In this document: piece after piece, positions 19,652-29,156 of the stretch | Numbering within the stretch: the first letter of the stretch is position 1 | How the letters are laid out: each line of letters opens with the position of its first letter | Position numbers and translations under genes: made by a program | NCBI GenBank assembly: GCA_026705465.1 | Contig: JAPPAP010000004.1 | Location: 146,337 to 210,336, forward strand | Length of the DNA stretch: 64,000 bases | Source of the DNA: a bacterium | Lineage (GTDB): Bacteria > Actinomycetota > Acidimicrobiia > Acidimicrobiales > Bin134 | Direction: 5' to 3' | Notes under the pieces: generated by a model | The model's database searches: none | What the model was told of the DNA's origin: nothing | Seen by the model: the letters and a program-made list of their open reading frames with translations, nothing else

Positions 19652-19690
19652 CTGGGGGCTGCCATCGCGACCGAGCGGGGCGGCCCCCAG
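19652..19690 (+). terminator. Hairpin after groEL
   Basis: CTGGGGGCTGCC (19652-19663) pairs with GGCGGCCCCCAG (19679-19690) over 12 base pairs with one G-U wobble and a 15-base loop. There is no clear T-run, which is common for actinobacterial terminators. It probably ends the groESL transcript. Confidence 0.6.
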
Positions 19691-19765
19691 TTCATTCCCC
19701 GCCCCGAACAGTGGCGACCGGGCGGGGCCCCACCCTGGGGCGGCCTTGAACCTTCTCAGCGACGC

Positions 19766-20344
19766 GTGGACTTGGACCAATTGCGGACTGCGCTAGACGG
19801 CCGTCCCCAGTCGACTTGGGGCGACAGCCCGCCCACCGGCCACGAACATCGCTCGGCCGTGCTGGCGCTGTTGTACCCCGACGATGACGACGTCGGCGTG
19901 GTGCTCATTCGCCGGGCCCAGCATCTGCGCTCCCATAGCTGGGAGGTGGCCTTCCCCGGCGGCCGCCAAGAGCCCGGCGACGCCGACTTGCTCGACACCG
20001 CCAAGCGGGAGACCCGCGAAGAGATCGGTCTCGATCCCGACTGCGCCGAAATCATTGGCCAGATCGACCGCTACATCACCGTGGGCAGTCGGTCGATGGT
20101 CCATCCGTTCGTCGGGGTTCTGCCTAGTCGGCCTGCCGGTCTGATCCCTGATCCCGCCGAGGTAGAGCGCATTCTGATGGTTTCCACCGCCGAGCTGCTT
20201 TCCGACGAAGCCTGGCGGGAGGAGATCTGGCCCATCAGCGGCAACGACCGACCCATCACCTTCTTCGAGCTCCACGGCGACACCGTCTGGGGCGCCACCG
20301 CCGCCATGCTCCGCCAACTCCTCTCCATCGCCACCGCCCGTTGA
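19766..20344 (+). CDS. NUDIX hydrolase, CoA pyrophosphatase type
   Basis: This 192-residue NUDIX hydrolase resembles the NudL/CoAse branch, which splits CoA into 3',5'-ADP and 4'-phosphopantetheine. The family stretch L-I-R-R-A-Q-H-L-R-S-H, V-A-F-P-G-G-R and the metal-binding end of the Nudix box (R-E-T-R-E-E-I-G-L) are present, followed by the F-V-G-V-L block. The GTG at 19766 has no obvious ribosome-binding site. It stands alone between the groEL hairpin and the decarboxylase gene. Confidence 0.88.
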   Translation: MDLDQLRTALDGRPQSTWGDSPPTGHEHRSAVLALLYPDDDDVGVVLIRRAQHLRSHSWEVAFPGGRQEPGDADLLDTAKRETREEIGLDPDCAEIIGQIDRYITVGSRSMVHPFVGVLPSRPAGLIPDPAEVERILMVSTAELLSDEAWREEIWPISGNDRPITFFELHGDTVWGATAAMLRQLLSIATAR

Positions 20345-20401
20345 GAAATTCCCCGCCTTGGCCGGGCTACACCGCAAGACAGCGGGCACCGGTGGGCAAC
20401 A

Positions 20402-21805
20402 ATGACTGCCATGGCTGAGCGACCGAACCACATGAGCCCGGAGGAGTTCCGGCAGCGGGGCTACCAGGCGGTGGACTGGGTGGCCGACTACATGGCCCGG
20501 CTCGGCGACTTTCCGGTCAAGTCCCTGGTCGAGCCGGGCGATATTCGAGCCATGCTGCCCGCCGAGGCCCCCGAGCGTGGCGAGGACTTCACCGCCGTGC
20601 TGGCCGATCTCGACCGGGTCGTATTGCCGGGCATCACCCACTGGCAGGCCCCGGGATTCTTCGCCTACTTCCCGGCCAACGCCAGCGGACCGTCTGCGCT
20701 GGCCGACATGGTGTCCTCGGGCCTCGGCGCTCAAGGCATGCTGTGGGACACCGGTCCCGCGGTGACTGAACTGGAGCAGCACATCCTCGACTGGCTGGCC
20801 ATCGAGATGGACCTGCCCGAGAGATTCCGGGGCAATGGCGTCATCCAGGACAGCGCTTCCAGCAGCACGCTGTGCGCCATCCTCGCCGCCCGTCACCGGG
20901 CCGGCGGCATCGACGCCCTCCCCAGTCTGGTGGCCTACACCTCCAAACAGGCCCACTCATCAATAGTCAAGGGATTGCGAGTGGCCGGCATCCCCGCCGA
21001 ACGGGTGCGGTCCATCGCCACCACCCCGGACTACGCCATGCGGGCCGACCACCTGGCCTACGAGATCGTCCAAGACCGCAACGACGGCCTCGTCCCGTTC
21101 TTCGTGGCCGCCACCGTGGGCACCACTTCCACCACCGCCATCGATCCGGTGACCGAGGTGGGCTGGGTGGCATCCAACTTCGACGCCTGGCTGCACGTGG
21201 ACGCCGCTTTCGCCGGCGCTGCCGCCCTGTGCCCGGAAATGCGGTTCCTCAACGCCGGATTGGATGCCGCCGACAGCTATGTGTTCAACCCCCACAAATG
21301 GCTGCTCACCAATTTCGACTGCTCGGCCTTCTATGTGGCCGATCGAGCCGGCCTGAACGAGGCCCTGTCCATCACACCGGAGTATCTGCGCAATCCAGCC
21401 AGCGAGTCGGGAGCGGTAGTGGACTACCGCGACTGGCAGGTGCCTCTGGGGCGGCGCTTTCGGGCCCTCAAGCTGTGGTTCGTGCTGCGCCACTATGGCA
21501 TGGAAGGTCTGCGGGCCCACATGCGTCGCCATATCGCCTGGGCCGCCGAGCTCACTGGTTGGGTGGAGGCCGACAACCGATTTGAGCTGGCTGCCCCCAC
21601 CGTGGTCAGCCTGGTGTGCTTCCGCCATATCGACGGCAACAACGCCACCAGTCGGGTTCTGGACGCCGTCAACCAAAGCGGAAAGGCGTATCTCACTTCC
21701 ACCACCATTGACGATCAGCTCGTCCTCCGAGTGGCCATCGGCAGCCCCCAAACCGAGCACCAGCACGTGCGGGAGCTCTGGAATCTCATCCAATCTGCTG
21801 CTTGA
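20402..21805 (+). CDS. PLP-dependent group II (aromatic amino acid) decarboxylase
   Basis: This is a fold-type I PLP enzyme of the DOPA/tryptophan/glutamate decarboxylase family, 467 residues. The PLP lysine is in N-P-H-K-W-L-L-T. The cofactor Asp is in H-V-D-A-A-F-A-G, and the ring-stacking His lies in K-Q-A-H-S-S. The early block F-x-A-Y-F-P-A-N-A-S and the N-terminal pattern M-S-P-E-E-F-R-Q-R-G-Y-x-x-V-D-W fit the aromatic-L-amino-acid decarboxylase branch. Which amino acid it uses cannot be read from the sequence. A second ATG nine bases downstream (20411) is an alternative start. Confidence 0.88.
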   Translation: MTAMAERPNHMSPEEFRQRGYQAVDWVADYMARLGDFPVKSLVEPGDIRAMLPAEAPERGEDFTAVLADLDRVVLPGITHWQAPGFFAYFPANASGPSALADMVSSGLGAQGMLWDTGPAVTELEQHILDWLAIEMDLPERFRGNGVIQDSASSSTLCAILAARHRAGGIDALPSLVAYTSKQAHSSIVKGLRVAGIPAERVRSIATTPDYAMRADHLAYEIVQDRNDGLVPFFVAATVGTTSTTAIDPVTEVGWVASNFDAWLHVDAAFAGAAALCPEMRFLNAGLDAADSYVFNPHKWLLTNFDCSAFYVADRAGLNEALSITPEYLRNPASESGAVVDYRDWQVPLGRRFRALKLWFVLRHYGMEGLRAHMRRHIAWAAELTGWVEADNRFELAAPTVVSLVCFRHIDGNNATSRVLDAVNQSGKAYLTSTTIDDQLVLRVAIGSPQTEHQHVRELWNLIQSAA

Positions 21806-21823
21806 CTTCACCTCTCGCTTGAC

Positions 21824-21839
21824 GGGGATGTAAATCCCC
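21824..21839 (+). terminator. Short hairpin after the decarboxylase gene
   Basis: GGGGAT and ATCCCC form a perfect six-pair stem with a GTAA loop, 18 bases after the decarboxylase stop. No T-run follows, so it is only a weak terminator candidate. Confidence 0.35.
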
Positions 21840-21897
21840 CTGTAGCCGGTTCCAAGGCTTTAGAATTCTTGGTTTCCAATACAAAAGGGGCGTCGCG

Positions 21898-23061
21898 ATG
21901 GCCGAGGTTGAGATCGGGCTAGGCAAGACCGGACGGCGGGCGTACGGGTTTGACGACATCGCCATCGTCCCCACTCGCCGGACCCGCGACCCCGAAGATG
22001 TGAGCATCGCCTGGGAGATCGACGCCTACCGTTTCGATCTGCCCCTCATGGCCGCGGCTATGGACGGGGTGGTCAGCCCCGAGACTGCCATCGCCATCGG
22101 ACAGCTCGGCGGGGTGGGAGTGCTCAACCTGGAAGGACTCTGGACCCGCTACGAGGATCCCGAGCCGATCCTCGATGAGATCGCGGCCCAACCCCCGGAG
22201 AAGGCCACGCTGCGAATGCAGGAGCTGTACGCCGAGCCGATCAAGCCCGAACTGGTAGGAGAGCGCATCCGCCAGATCAAGGATGCCGGGGTGATTTCCT
22301 GTGCCTCGGTCACCCCCCAGCGCACCGAGCAGCTTGCCCCTTACATGCTGGCCGCCGAGCTCGACCTCATGGTCATCCAGGGCACAGTGGTCACCGCCGA
22401 GCACAAGTCCAAGAACCACGAGCCGTTGAACCTCAAGCAGTTCGTGCGCCGCCTGGAGATTCCGGTGATCGTCGGCGGCTGCGCCAGCTACGACGCCGCC
22501 CTGCACCTGATGCGCACCGGGGCCGCCGGCATCCTGGTGGGCGTCGGGCCGGGCCAAGCCTGCACTACCCGGGGCGTGTTAGGCATCGGCGTTCCCCAGG
22601 CCACCGCCATCGCCGACGCCCGGGGCGCCCGGATGCGTCATCTCGACGAGACCGGGGTGTACGTCCACATCATCGCCGACGGCGGGATGGCTACTGGCGG
22701 CGACATCGCCAAGGCCATCGTGTGCGGTGCCGACGCAGTGATGATCGGCTCCCCGCTCGCCGCCGCCCACGAGGCCCCCGGCCGGGGCCACCACTGGGGC
22801 ATGGCCACCTTCCATCCCACCTTGCCCCGCGGCGCCCGGGTGCAGACCACCCCTCGGGGCACGATAGAGGAGATCCTGGTCGGCCCGGCCAAGGAGAACG
22901 ACGGGCGCCTCAACCTGTTCGGCGGCTTGCGCACCTCCATGGCCACCTGCGGCTACGAGTCGCTCAAGGAGTTCCAGAAGGCCGACATCATGATCGCCCC
23001 CTCCCTGCAAACCGAGGGCAAGTCCCTCCAGCGGTCCCAGGGCATCGGGATGGGCCGTTGA
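21898..23061 (+). CDS. guaB3: GuaB3 family IMP dehydrogenase-related protein
   Basis: This 387-residue TIM-barrel protein is the CBS-less GuaB3 type found in actinobacteria and cyanobacteria, not the 500-residue GuaB. The sequence has the [10 protein letters not shown] start, [10 protein letters not shown], and the catalytic loop G-P-G-Q-A-C-T-T-R with the Cys that attacks IMP C2, then [13 protein letters not shown] dehydrogenase activity has been reported for a cyanobacterial GuaB3; the role here is inferred. guaA lies 25 bases downstream, so both steps of IMP to GMP are close together. Confidence 0.93.
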   Translation: MAEVEIGLGKTGRRAYGFDDIAIVPTRRTRDPEDVSIAWEIDAYRFDLPLMAAAMDGVVSPETAIAIGQLGGVGVLNLEGLWTRYEDPEPILDEIAAQPPEKATLRMQELYAEPIKPELVGERIRQIKDAGVISCASVTPQRTEQLAPYMLAAELDLMVIQGTVVTAEHKSKNHEPLNLKQFVRRLEIPVIVGGCASYDAALHLMRTGAAGILVGVGPGQACTTRGVLGIGVPQATAIADARGARMRHLDETGVYVHIIADGGMATGGDIAKAIVCGADAVMIGSPLAAAHEAPGRGHHWGMATFHPTLPRGARVQTTPRGTIEEILVGPAKENDGRLNLFGGLRTSMATCGYESLKEFQKADIMIAPSLQTEGKSLQRSQGIGMGR

Positions 23062-23086
23062 GCATGCCGACGGATTATCGGCGGCC

Positions 23087-24634
23087 ATGAATACAGCCAG
23101 CCGAATTCACCCGGTCTTGGTGGTGGATTTTGGGGCCCAGTACGCCCAGCTCATCGCCCGGCGGGTGCGAGAGGCCCACATCTACAGCGAGATCGTCCCC
23201 CACTCCATCAGCGCCGACGAGATCGCCGACCGCCAGCCCGGCGCGGTGATCTTCTCCGGCGGCCCCAAGTCGGTCCACGTCGAGGGGTCACCCCGCATCG
23301 ATCCTGATGTCTATCGCCTGGGCATTCCCATTCTGGGCATCTGCTACGGCGCCCAGCTCATCGCCGCCCAACTCGGCGGGGAGGTGTCCCGCACCGGCGT
23401 CGGCGAGTACGGCCGCACGGCCATGAGCGTGAGCCACCCCGGCACGTTGTTCAGCCCTGACGAGGACACCGAGCGTCCAGTGTGGATGAGCCACTTCGAC
23501 TCCATCTCCACCCCGCCCGACGGCTTTGTGGTCACCGCCTCCACCCCCCAAGCCCCCGTGGCCGCCCTGGAGAACCCCGACCAACGCATATTCGGCGTCC
23601 AGTTTCACCCCGAGGTGGCCCATACCCCCGGCGGTCAGGCGGTGCTGGAGCGCTTCTTGTACCGAGGCGCCGGCTTGGCCCCGTCGTGGACCACCGAGTC
23701 GTTCATCGACGAGGCGGTAGCCGCCATCCGCGCTCAAATCGGCGACGGGCGGGCGGTGTGCGGCCTGAGTGGCGGGGTGGACTCGGCGGTGGCCGCCGCT
23801 CTGGTTCATCGAGCGGTGGGACATCAGCTCACCTGCGTGTTCGTCGACACCGGCCTGATGCGCCAGGACGAAGGCCAGCAGGTGATCGACGCCTTCCGCC
23901 GCTCCCAGGGCATCGAGCTGATCGCTGTGAACGCCGCCGATCGCTTCTTCGACGCCCTGGTCGGGGTGATCGACCCCGAGGAGAAGCGCAAGATCATCGG
24001 CGAGCTGTTCATCCGCATCTTCGAGGAGGCCGCCAACCAGGTCGACGGAGCCGCCTATCTGGTGCAGGGCACGCTCTACCCCGACGTGATCGAGTCGGGC
24101 TCCGACTCGGCGGCCAAGATCAAAAGCCACCACAACGTGGGCGGCATCCCCGAGGAGATGGACTTCGAGCTGGTGGAGCCGCTGCGGGACCTGTTCAAAG
24201 ACGAGGTGCGGGCGGTGGGCCACGAGCTGGGCCTGCCCGACGAGATCGTATGGCGCCACCCCTTCCCTGGCCCTGGTTTGGGAGTCCGAGTGATTGGCGA
24301 GGTCACCCCGGCCAAGGCGGCTCTGCTGGCCCAAGCCGACGCCATCGTCCGAGCCGAGATCACCGCAGCGGGGCTGGAGCGGGAAATCTGGCAGGCCTTT
24401 GCCGTGCTGCCCGACATCCGCACCGTGGGCGTGATGGGCGACGAGCGGACTTACGGGCAGGTGGTGGTCATCCGGGCGGTGACCAGCGAGGATGCCATGA
24501 CCGCCGATTGGGCCCGGCTGCCCTACGAGCTGTTGGAGAAGATGTCGAGCCGCATCATCAACGAGGTGGACGGCATCAACCGGGTGGCCTACGACATCAC
24601 CTCCAAACCCCCCGGCACCATCGAATGGGAATGA
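23087..24634 (+). CDS. guaA: GMP synthase (glutamine-hydrolysing)
   Basis: GuaA aminates XMP to GMP. The class I glutamine amidotransferase domain (about 10-195) has the catalytic Cys in G-I-C-Y-G-A-Q and the His-Glu in F-H-P-E-V-A-H-T. The ATP-pyrophosphatase domain follows with S-G-G-V-D-S-A-V-A, and the C-terminal dimerisation domain ends [18 protein letters not shown], the universal GuaA ending. It has 515 residues, normal length. Confidence 0.98.
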   Translation: MNTASRIHPVLVVDFGAQYAQLIARRVREAHIYSEIVPHSISADEIADRQPGAVIFSGGPKSVHVEGSPRIDPDVYRLGIPILGICYGAQLIAAQLGGEVSRTGVGEYGRTAMSVSHPGTLFSPDEDTERPVWMSHFDSISTPPDGFVVTASTPQAPVAALENPDQRIFGVQFHPEVAHTPGGQAVLERFLYRGAGLAPSWTTESFIDEAVAAIRAQIGDGRAVCGLSGGVDSAVAAALVHRAVGHQLTCVFVDTGLMRQDEGQQVIDAFRRSQGIELIAVNAADRFFDALVGVIDPEEKRKIIGELFIRIFEEAANQVDGAAYLVQGTLYPDVIESGSDSAAKIKSHHNVGGIPEEMDFELVEPLRDLFKDEVRAVGHELGLPDEIVWRHPFPGPGLGVRVIGEVTPAKAALLAQADAIVRAEITAAGLEREIWQAFAVLPDIRTVGVMGDERTYGQVVVIRAVTSEDAMTADWARLPYELLEKMSSRIINEVDGINRVAYDITSKPPGTIEWE

Positions 24635-24675
24635 GCGCAAGGAAGCTCCACACCTGAGAATCACGGCATAGACAC

Positions 24676-24705
24676 TTCACAATCACCACATAGTCTCCAT
24701 ATACT
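24676..24705 (+). promoter_or_regulatory. Promoter for a leaderless secreted-protein gene
   Basis: TTCACA (24676-24681) and TATACT (24700-24705) are 18 bases apart, close to the housekeeping consensus. The -10 ends eight bases before the ATG at 24714, so transcription should begin at or next to the start codon. Confidence 0.65.
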
Positions 24706-24713
24706 TTGTCGAT

Positions 24714-25499
24714 ATGGGGAAGGCTGGCAGAGCAAGAAACCGATCAACCGCTCGCGCGGTTGCAGTTTTCGCTGCTGGCATCGTTCTCGTGTCCGGGTTG
24801 GTTCTGGCAACTGGCGCGCAAGCACAGAGCGTGACGTGTACGGGAGGTGAATCCTCCCTCTCGATGTCGTGGAGCGGCGAGACGCATGTATTCCAGTACA
24901 CGGCGTATGTAAGAAATTCCTCGAACCAAGAAACATCGCAGATCTTGGATTGGAGGAGTGCTTCTGGGACCGCCTCGGTGACGTTCTCCTCATTGTCAGC
25001 GGACACCTACACCGTGTGGGTGGTCAAGCAAACCACTGACGGCTCGTGGATCAAGTTCGGGGAAACGACCTGCACGGTGACAGCGCCAACCGCCACGGCC
25101 ACCGCGACCGCCACGGCCACACCCACTTCGGTGGCGACGAGCGGGGCCGGCACCATCGGCTGCTCAACTGGCGCTTCTTCGATCACCGTGACGTTGGATC
25201 CTGAGACGGGGACGACCTCCTGGGAGGTGTTCGTGGAGCATTCCACGGGGTATCCGAGGATCGGGCAATTGACCAGTCGCTCATGGTCTCAGGCCCAGCT
25301 GGACATACTCAACAACGACGACCCCGACGACGATGCCGCGGTTCTCGCCCAAGGGCCCCAGGGCGACTTGTCGCTTTCGACCACGTTTACTGGGCTTGCT
25401 CAGGGCAGTTGGACCGTGGACGGCTATGCGACCATCTCCGGCCAAACCGAGCGGTCGACGCTCGCCAGCATCACCTGCACCGTGGCCGGCGGGTTGTAG
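24714..25499 (+). CDS. Secreted protein with Ala-Thr linker, function unknown
   Basis: I do not recognise this 261-residue protein as a named family. An N-terminal basic stretch and hydrophobic core ending L-A-T-G-A-Q-A-Q (about residue 38) look like a Sec signal peptide. Two domains rich in Ser, Thr and alternating hydrophobics follow, probably beta-sandwiches. They start with S-V-T-C-T-G-G-E-S-S-L and T-I-G-C-S-T-G-A-S-S-I and may be a duplication. Between them is a linker of repeated Ala-Thr pairs (about residues 122-142), typical of extracellular actinobacterial proteins. Three or more cysteines could form disulfides. It is likely to be transcribed without a leader. Confidence 0.75.
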   Translation: MGKAGRARNRSTARAVAVFAAGIVLVSGLVLATGAQAQSVTCTGGESSLSMSWSGETHVFQYTAYVRNSSNQETSQILDWRSASGTASVTFSSLSADTYTVWVVKQTTDGSWIKFGETTCTVTAPTATATATATATPTSVATSGAGTIGCSTGASSITVTLDPETGTTSWEVFVEHSTGYPRIGQLTSRSWSQAQLDILNNDDPDDDAAVLAQGPQGDLSLSTTFTGLAQGSWTVDGYATISGQTERSTLASITCTVAGGL

Positions 25500-25555
25500 C
25501 GGTCGCGGCATTACGCGGCTGTGCACAACGGCGGGAACGCTGAGCAAATCGGAAG

Positions 25556-26473
25556 ATGAACGCTGGCTTGAAGTTGGGGAAGATCGCCTTGGCTGTGCTC
25601 GCCGTCGCAGCCGCCGGTTTGCTGTCTGGAGCTGGCTGTAGCGATGACGCCGGCACTTTTGGTGGGGTGTCGGTGCCTTCGAAGTCTGATCCGGCGGCCT
25701 ACACGAAGTTCGTCGTGGACCAGGCCATCGCCCGCTATGAGGCCGAAGGGCTCGACGCCGCGCTGGCCCACTTCAATAGCCCAGCCAGCGTCGATGACCA
25801 GTGGTACGTGTTCGTCATCGACGAGAACGACACCGTGATTGGCCACTACGTTCCTGATCGGCGGGGTCTGGACGTCAAGGGCTGGGTGGGCACCGACATC
25901 AACGGCTACAACTTCGGCTCCGAGATGCTGGCGGCCACCGAGGCGGGCCGTTGGGTGCCCTACGTGTATGTCAACCCCATCACGGGAACCCTCGGCGATG
26001 AGGGCGCATTCGAGTTGAAGAACGCCTGGGTCGTCCGCCACGACGAGCTCCTGTTCGGCTCGGGCTGGTACATCAACACCGAGGAGTTCGTACCCCAGCT
26101 CATTGCCGAGTCGGCCGAGCACTTCCGCCGAGGCGGGCTAGAGGCCATTTTCGAGTTCTACAACGATCCCCAGGGCATCTCTGTCGGCCTCATTCCGACT
26201 GCGCAGTATTACAACAGCACCGACACGCTCGACGGATACTTCACCGGCATTATCGCCACCCCTGACGGCGAGATCCTGACCCATATAGACCCCACCTTCA
26301 TTGGAACCGACATCAAGGACCTGCTGGGTCCAGCCGTACGCAGCGCTACCCCCGAGGGCACCTGGATCACCGCCGACGACAACCCCGCCGACCAGGGTCC
26401 CCAGACCATGCGCTTCTGGGTCATGGACGTTGACGGCACCGTCATCGGCGCCGGCTGGTACAACGCGGGCTAG
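25556..26473 (+). CDS. Lipoprotein with two Cache-like sensor modules
   Basis: The first 27 residues form a lipoprotein signal with the lipobox L-S-G-A-G-C, so the mature protein should be anchored outside the membrane. The rest holds two related modules, about residues 45-185 and 188-302. Each starts with a helix (R-Y-E-A-E-G-L-D-A-A-L-A-H-F and H-F-R-R-G-G-L-E-A-I-F-E-F), then a stretch like V-F-V-I-D-E-N-D-T-V-I-G-H or I-I-A-T-P-D-G-E-I-L-T-H, and ends G-S-G-W-Y or G-A-G-W-Y. This pattern resembles single Cache domains that bind small ligands outside the cell. No kinase or chemoreceptor is attached. The stop overlaps the convergent KamA-type gene by four bases. Confidence 0.75.
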   Translation: MNAGLKLGKIALAVLAVAAAGLLSGAGCSDDAGTFGGVSVPSKSDPAAYTKFVVDQAIARYEAEGLDAALAHFNSPASVDDQWYVFVIDENDTVIGHYVPDRRGLDVKGWVGTDINGYNFGSEMLAATEAGRWVPYVYVNPITGTLGDEGAFELKNAWVVRHDELLFGSGWYINTEEFVPQLIAESAEHFRRGGLEAIFEFYNDPQGISVGLIPTAQYYNSTDTLDGYFTGIIATPDGEILTHIDPTFIGTDIKDLLGPAVRSATPEGTWITADDNPADQGPQTMRFWVMDVDGTVIGAGWYNAG

Positions 26474-27834
26474 GCCGCCCGTGTGGTGATGAGTTGCACC
26501 CGCTGAGGGGTGTCGGTCTTCATATTGTCCAACTCGTCGGTCCAGAAGAACTTCTCCTCGCCGAACGCCGGCCGCAGCTCATCCAGCCACGACGCCTCTT
26601 CGTCGTAAGCGGCAAAGAACAGCTTGTTCACCCAGTCGGGGTCGCGTCCCTGAACGAACTTGAGGGCCATCACCTTTTCGCCGCCGATCTCGGTGATGCC
26701 GTCCACCAGCACCTTGCCCGGGGTGGCCGACATCGACGGCCCCCGCCAGGTGCGGGCCAAACCCGACACCTGCTTATAGGCGTCGGTGTAGATCTGGTAC
26801 GCCTCCACCAACGGCACCTCGAAGTAGCGCTTGGCCCCGGTGTCGCGCTCCACGAACATGTAGTAGGGCACCGCTCCGAGCTGTACTTCGGTGGTGATCA
26901 TGTCGGCCCAGGCCCGAGCGCTGTCGTTCACGTGGCGGATCAGCGGGGCTTGGCAGCGCACCACCGCACCGGTCTCAATGATGCGCCGCAGCGCCTCTCG
27001 GGACGCGTCGGTGGCCAGCTCCACCGGATGTGAATAGTGGGCCATGATGGCCAGGTGGCGGCCCGAGGCCACGATCTCCTCGAACAGCCGCAGCAGATCG
27101 TCTGCCTCCTCGCCCTCGGTGAACTTGTAAGGCCAATAGGCCGGCGCCTTGGTGCCGAACCGGATGGTGCTGATCTCCAGGTCGTCGTCCATCAGCGGCT
27201 CGGCGTAGCGGCGGATGAGCTCGGTGCGCATGATCATCGGGTCGCCCCCGGTGAACAGCACATCCGACACCGTGGGATTCAGCTTTAGGTAGGCCACCAG
27301 CCGGTCGATCTCCTTGCTGGCGAACTTGAGGTCGTCGAGCTGCACAAACTGCGGCCACCGGAAGCAGTAGGTGCAGTAGGCGTGGCAGGTCTGGCCCTGG
27401 GTGGGGAAGAACAGCACCGTCTCCCGGTACTTGTGCTGTACGCCCTGCACCACCTCTTCCTCCAGGTACCCGGCGTTCATCTCCACCTGCCCGGCGGGGT
27501 GCGGGTTGAGGCTGAGCTGGATCTCGCGGGCGGCTGCCTTGATCTCGGCTTGCGGCGCCTCGGCTTTGATCATGTCGGCGATGCGGGTGAAATGCTCGGG
27601 GTCCAACATCCCCTCCTGGGGGAAGGTGAGCTGGAACATGGGATCGTCGGGCACGTTGTCCCAGTTGATCAGCTCCTCGCACACATAGTTGTTGGTCTTG
27701 AACGGAAGCACCGAGCCTACGACGCGGGTCACCATCTTCTGGTGGTCGCTCAGCCGGTCGAAGCCGGGGGTGTCCTCCAGGTTGCGGAGCTGGAAGGTGC
27801 GGAAGGTGTGCTGCTCGCCATTGCCGGTGCTCAT
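26470..27834 (-). CDS. KamA family radical SAM protein
   Basis: The protein resembles lysine 2,3-aminomutase. From the ATG at 27834 (preceded by GCGAGGAC) it has 454 residues; the frame open to 28002 is not needed. The 4Fe-4S motif C-H-A-Y-C-T-Y-C gives Cys150, Cys154 and Cys157, followed by F-T-G-G-D-P-M for SAM. The two Asp residues that hold the substrate's side-chain amine in Clostridium KamA do not seem conserved: the Y-Q-C-D region reads F-V-E-R-D and the V-V-D-A-P region reads S-M-S-A-T-P. A substrate other than lysine is therefore possible. The gene points away from the CrtC/AttH-like gene. Confidence 0.85.
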   Translation of the reverse strand: MSTGNGEQHTFRTFQLRNLEDTPGFDRLSDHQKMVTRVVGSVLPFKTNNYVCEELINWDNVPDDPMFQLTFPQEGMLDPEHFTRIADMIKAEAPQAEIKAAAREIQLSLNPHPAGQVEMNAGYLEEEVVQGVQHKYRETVLFFPTQGQTCHAYCTYCFRWPQFVQLDDLKFASKEIDRLVAYLKLNPTVSDVLFTGGDPMIMRTELIRRYAEPLMDDDLEISTIRFGTKAPAYWPYKFTEGEEADDLLRLFEEIVASGRHLAIMAHYSHPVELATDASREALRRIIETGAVVRCQAPLIRHVNDSARAWADMITTEVQLGAVPYYMFVERDTGAKRYFEVPLVEAYQIYTDAYKQVSGLARTWRGPSMSATPGKVLVDGITEIGGEKVMALKFVQGRDPDWVNKLFFAAYDEEASWLDELRPAFGEEKFFWTDELDNMKTDTPQRVQLITTRAA

Positions 27835-27941
27835 AGTGGGGTCCTCGCAGTCGAATTTTCTAGCTGTTAACTGGGTATACAACCGATGATACCAGTACCT
27901 CCGACCATCATCGGAAAGACGCGGTCTGCCACGATAGGCGG

Positions 27942-29072
27942 GTGCTAACCAAATTCGACGATTTCCCCATCCACCAGACCCCCGATCCCATCTCCACCCC
28001 ATCCACCGGGGAGAAGGATTTCTACGAGCGCTACTGGTTCAACGGCTACTCCAAAATCGGCGACATGTACCTCGGCGTGGGCACCGCCCGCTATCCCCAC
28101 CTCGGCATCCAGGACTGCGGAATCAGCATCGTCCACAACGGGGTGCAGCACGCCTTCCACGCCTCGGCCCGGGCCAATCCCGAGCCCTCGGACCTCGGCG
28201 TCGGCCCGTTCAACCTGGAGATCACCGAGCCCATGAAGGCCTGCCGCGTGGTGCTGGAACCCAACGACACCGACTTCGCCGCCGATCTCACCTTCGAAGC
28301 CCGCACCGCGGCCATTGAGGAGCCCCGCCATCACTGGTCCGACGGCAGCCGCCGGATCATGGACACCACCCGGTTCACCCAGTTCGGCCGCTGGCACGGC
28401 TGGATCGAGTACGACGGCCAGCGCATGGAGATCGACCGGACCGAGACCTACGGCACCAAAGACCGCTCTTGGGGCGTCCGCCCGGTTGCCGGCGGCGACA
28501 ACCGGGGCGCCCCCCAGGCGCCGCGGGCCATGGGGCTGTTCTTCTTGTGGGCCCCGCTGCACTGGGACGACATGTGCAGCCATTACCAGCTGTTCGAGGA
28601 CACCCTGGGCCGGCCCCGGTTCCACGTGGGGGCCTTCCTGCCCGCCTACGACTCCCTCGCTGACAACCCCGGCGTGGAGGACCCCGGCGTCGAGCCCATG
28701 CACCGCTTAGAGCACCAACTCGAGTTCGAGTCCGGCAGCCGCATGATCAAGAGCGCCACCTTGGCCATGACTTCGCTGGAAGACGACACCCGCCACGAAA
28801 TCACCTTCGAGAAGCAGTTCACCTACCGCATGAAGGGCATCGGCTACAGCCACCCCACCTGGTCGCACGGCGACTGGAAAGGCGAGCTGGCCATGGAATC
28901 GGAGCGCTGGAAGCTGGCCGACGTCGACGAGACCGCCTTCGAGAACCAGCACGTCCAGCACCTCATGAAGGTCCGCATGGGCGACCGCCAAGGCATCGGC
29001 GTCCTTGAGCAATCCATTTTCGGCCCCTACCGCCCCTACGGCCTAGAAGGCCACATAGCTCCCCCGAGCTAG
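27942..29072 (+). CDS. CrtC/AttH-like (DUF7064-type) protein
   Basis: This 376-residue protein from the GTG at 27942 looks like the lipocalin-like CrtC/AttH superfamily, which includes carotenoid 1,2-hydratases and many mycobacterial proteins of unknown role. Supporting features are the early Y-E-R-Y-W-F-N-G-Y, Y-L-G-V-G-T-A-R-Y-P, the central H-G-W-I-E-Y-D-G and the pattern T-K-D-R-S-W-G-V-R-P. No transmembrane segment or signal is seen. Carotenoid or lipid metabolism is a guess from the fold only. Confidence 0.65.
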   Translation: MLTKFDDFPIHQTPDPISTPSTGEKDFYERYWFNGYSKIGDMYLGVGTARYPHLGIQDCGISIVHNGVQHAFHASARANPEPSDLGVGPFNLEITEPMKACRVVLEPNDTDFAADLTFEARTAAIEEPRHHWSDGSRRIMDTTRFTQFGRWHGWIEYDGQRMEIDRTETYGTKDRSWGVRPVAGGDNRGAPQAPRAMGLFFLWAPLHWDDMCSHYQLFEDTLGRPRFHVGAFLPAYDSLADNPGVEDPGVEPMHRLEHQLEFESGSRMIKSATLAMTSLEDDTRHEITFEKQFTYRMKGIGYSHPTWSHGDWKGELAMESERWKLADVDETAFENQHVQHLMKVRMGDRQGIGVLEQSIFGPYRPYGLEGHIAPPS

Positions 29073-29126
29073 AAGCGACTGCCACGGCGAGGGCGTGGGG
29101 AACAACGACCTCACTCTCGAGGGTGT

Positions 29127-29146
29127 TGTTATACATATGTTGTACA
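29127..29146 (+). promoter_or_regulatory. Operator-like dyad before the first toxin-antitoxin pair
   Basis: The imperfect palindrome TGT-N3-ACATATGT-N3-ACA is centred at about 29136 and overlaps a TACACT box (29143-29148) that ends eight bases before the antitoxin ATG. Ribbon-helix-helix antitoxins commonly repress their own operon from such sites. Confidence 0.5.
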
Positions 29147-29156
29147 CTGGACGGGC

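Noticed and set aside
25080-25135. Short tandem ACC/GCC-type repeat considered as a CRISPR or satellite
   Set aside because: The repeats are codon-level Ala-Thr pairs within a secreted protein, without spacers.
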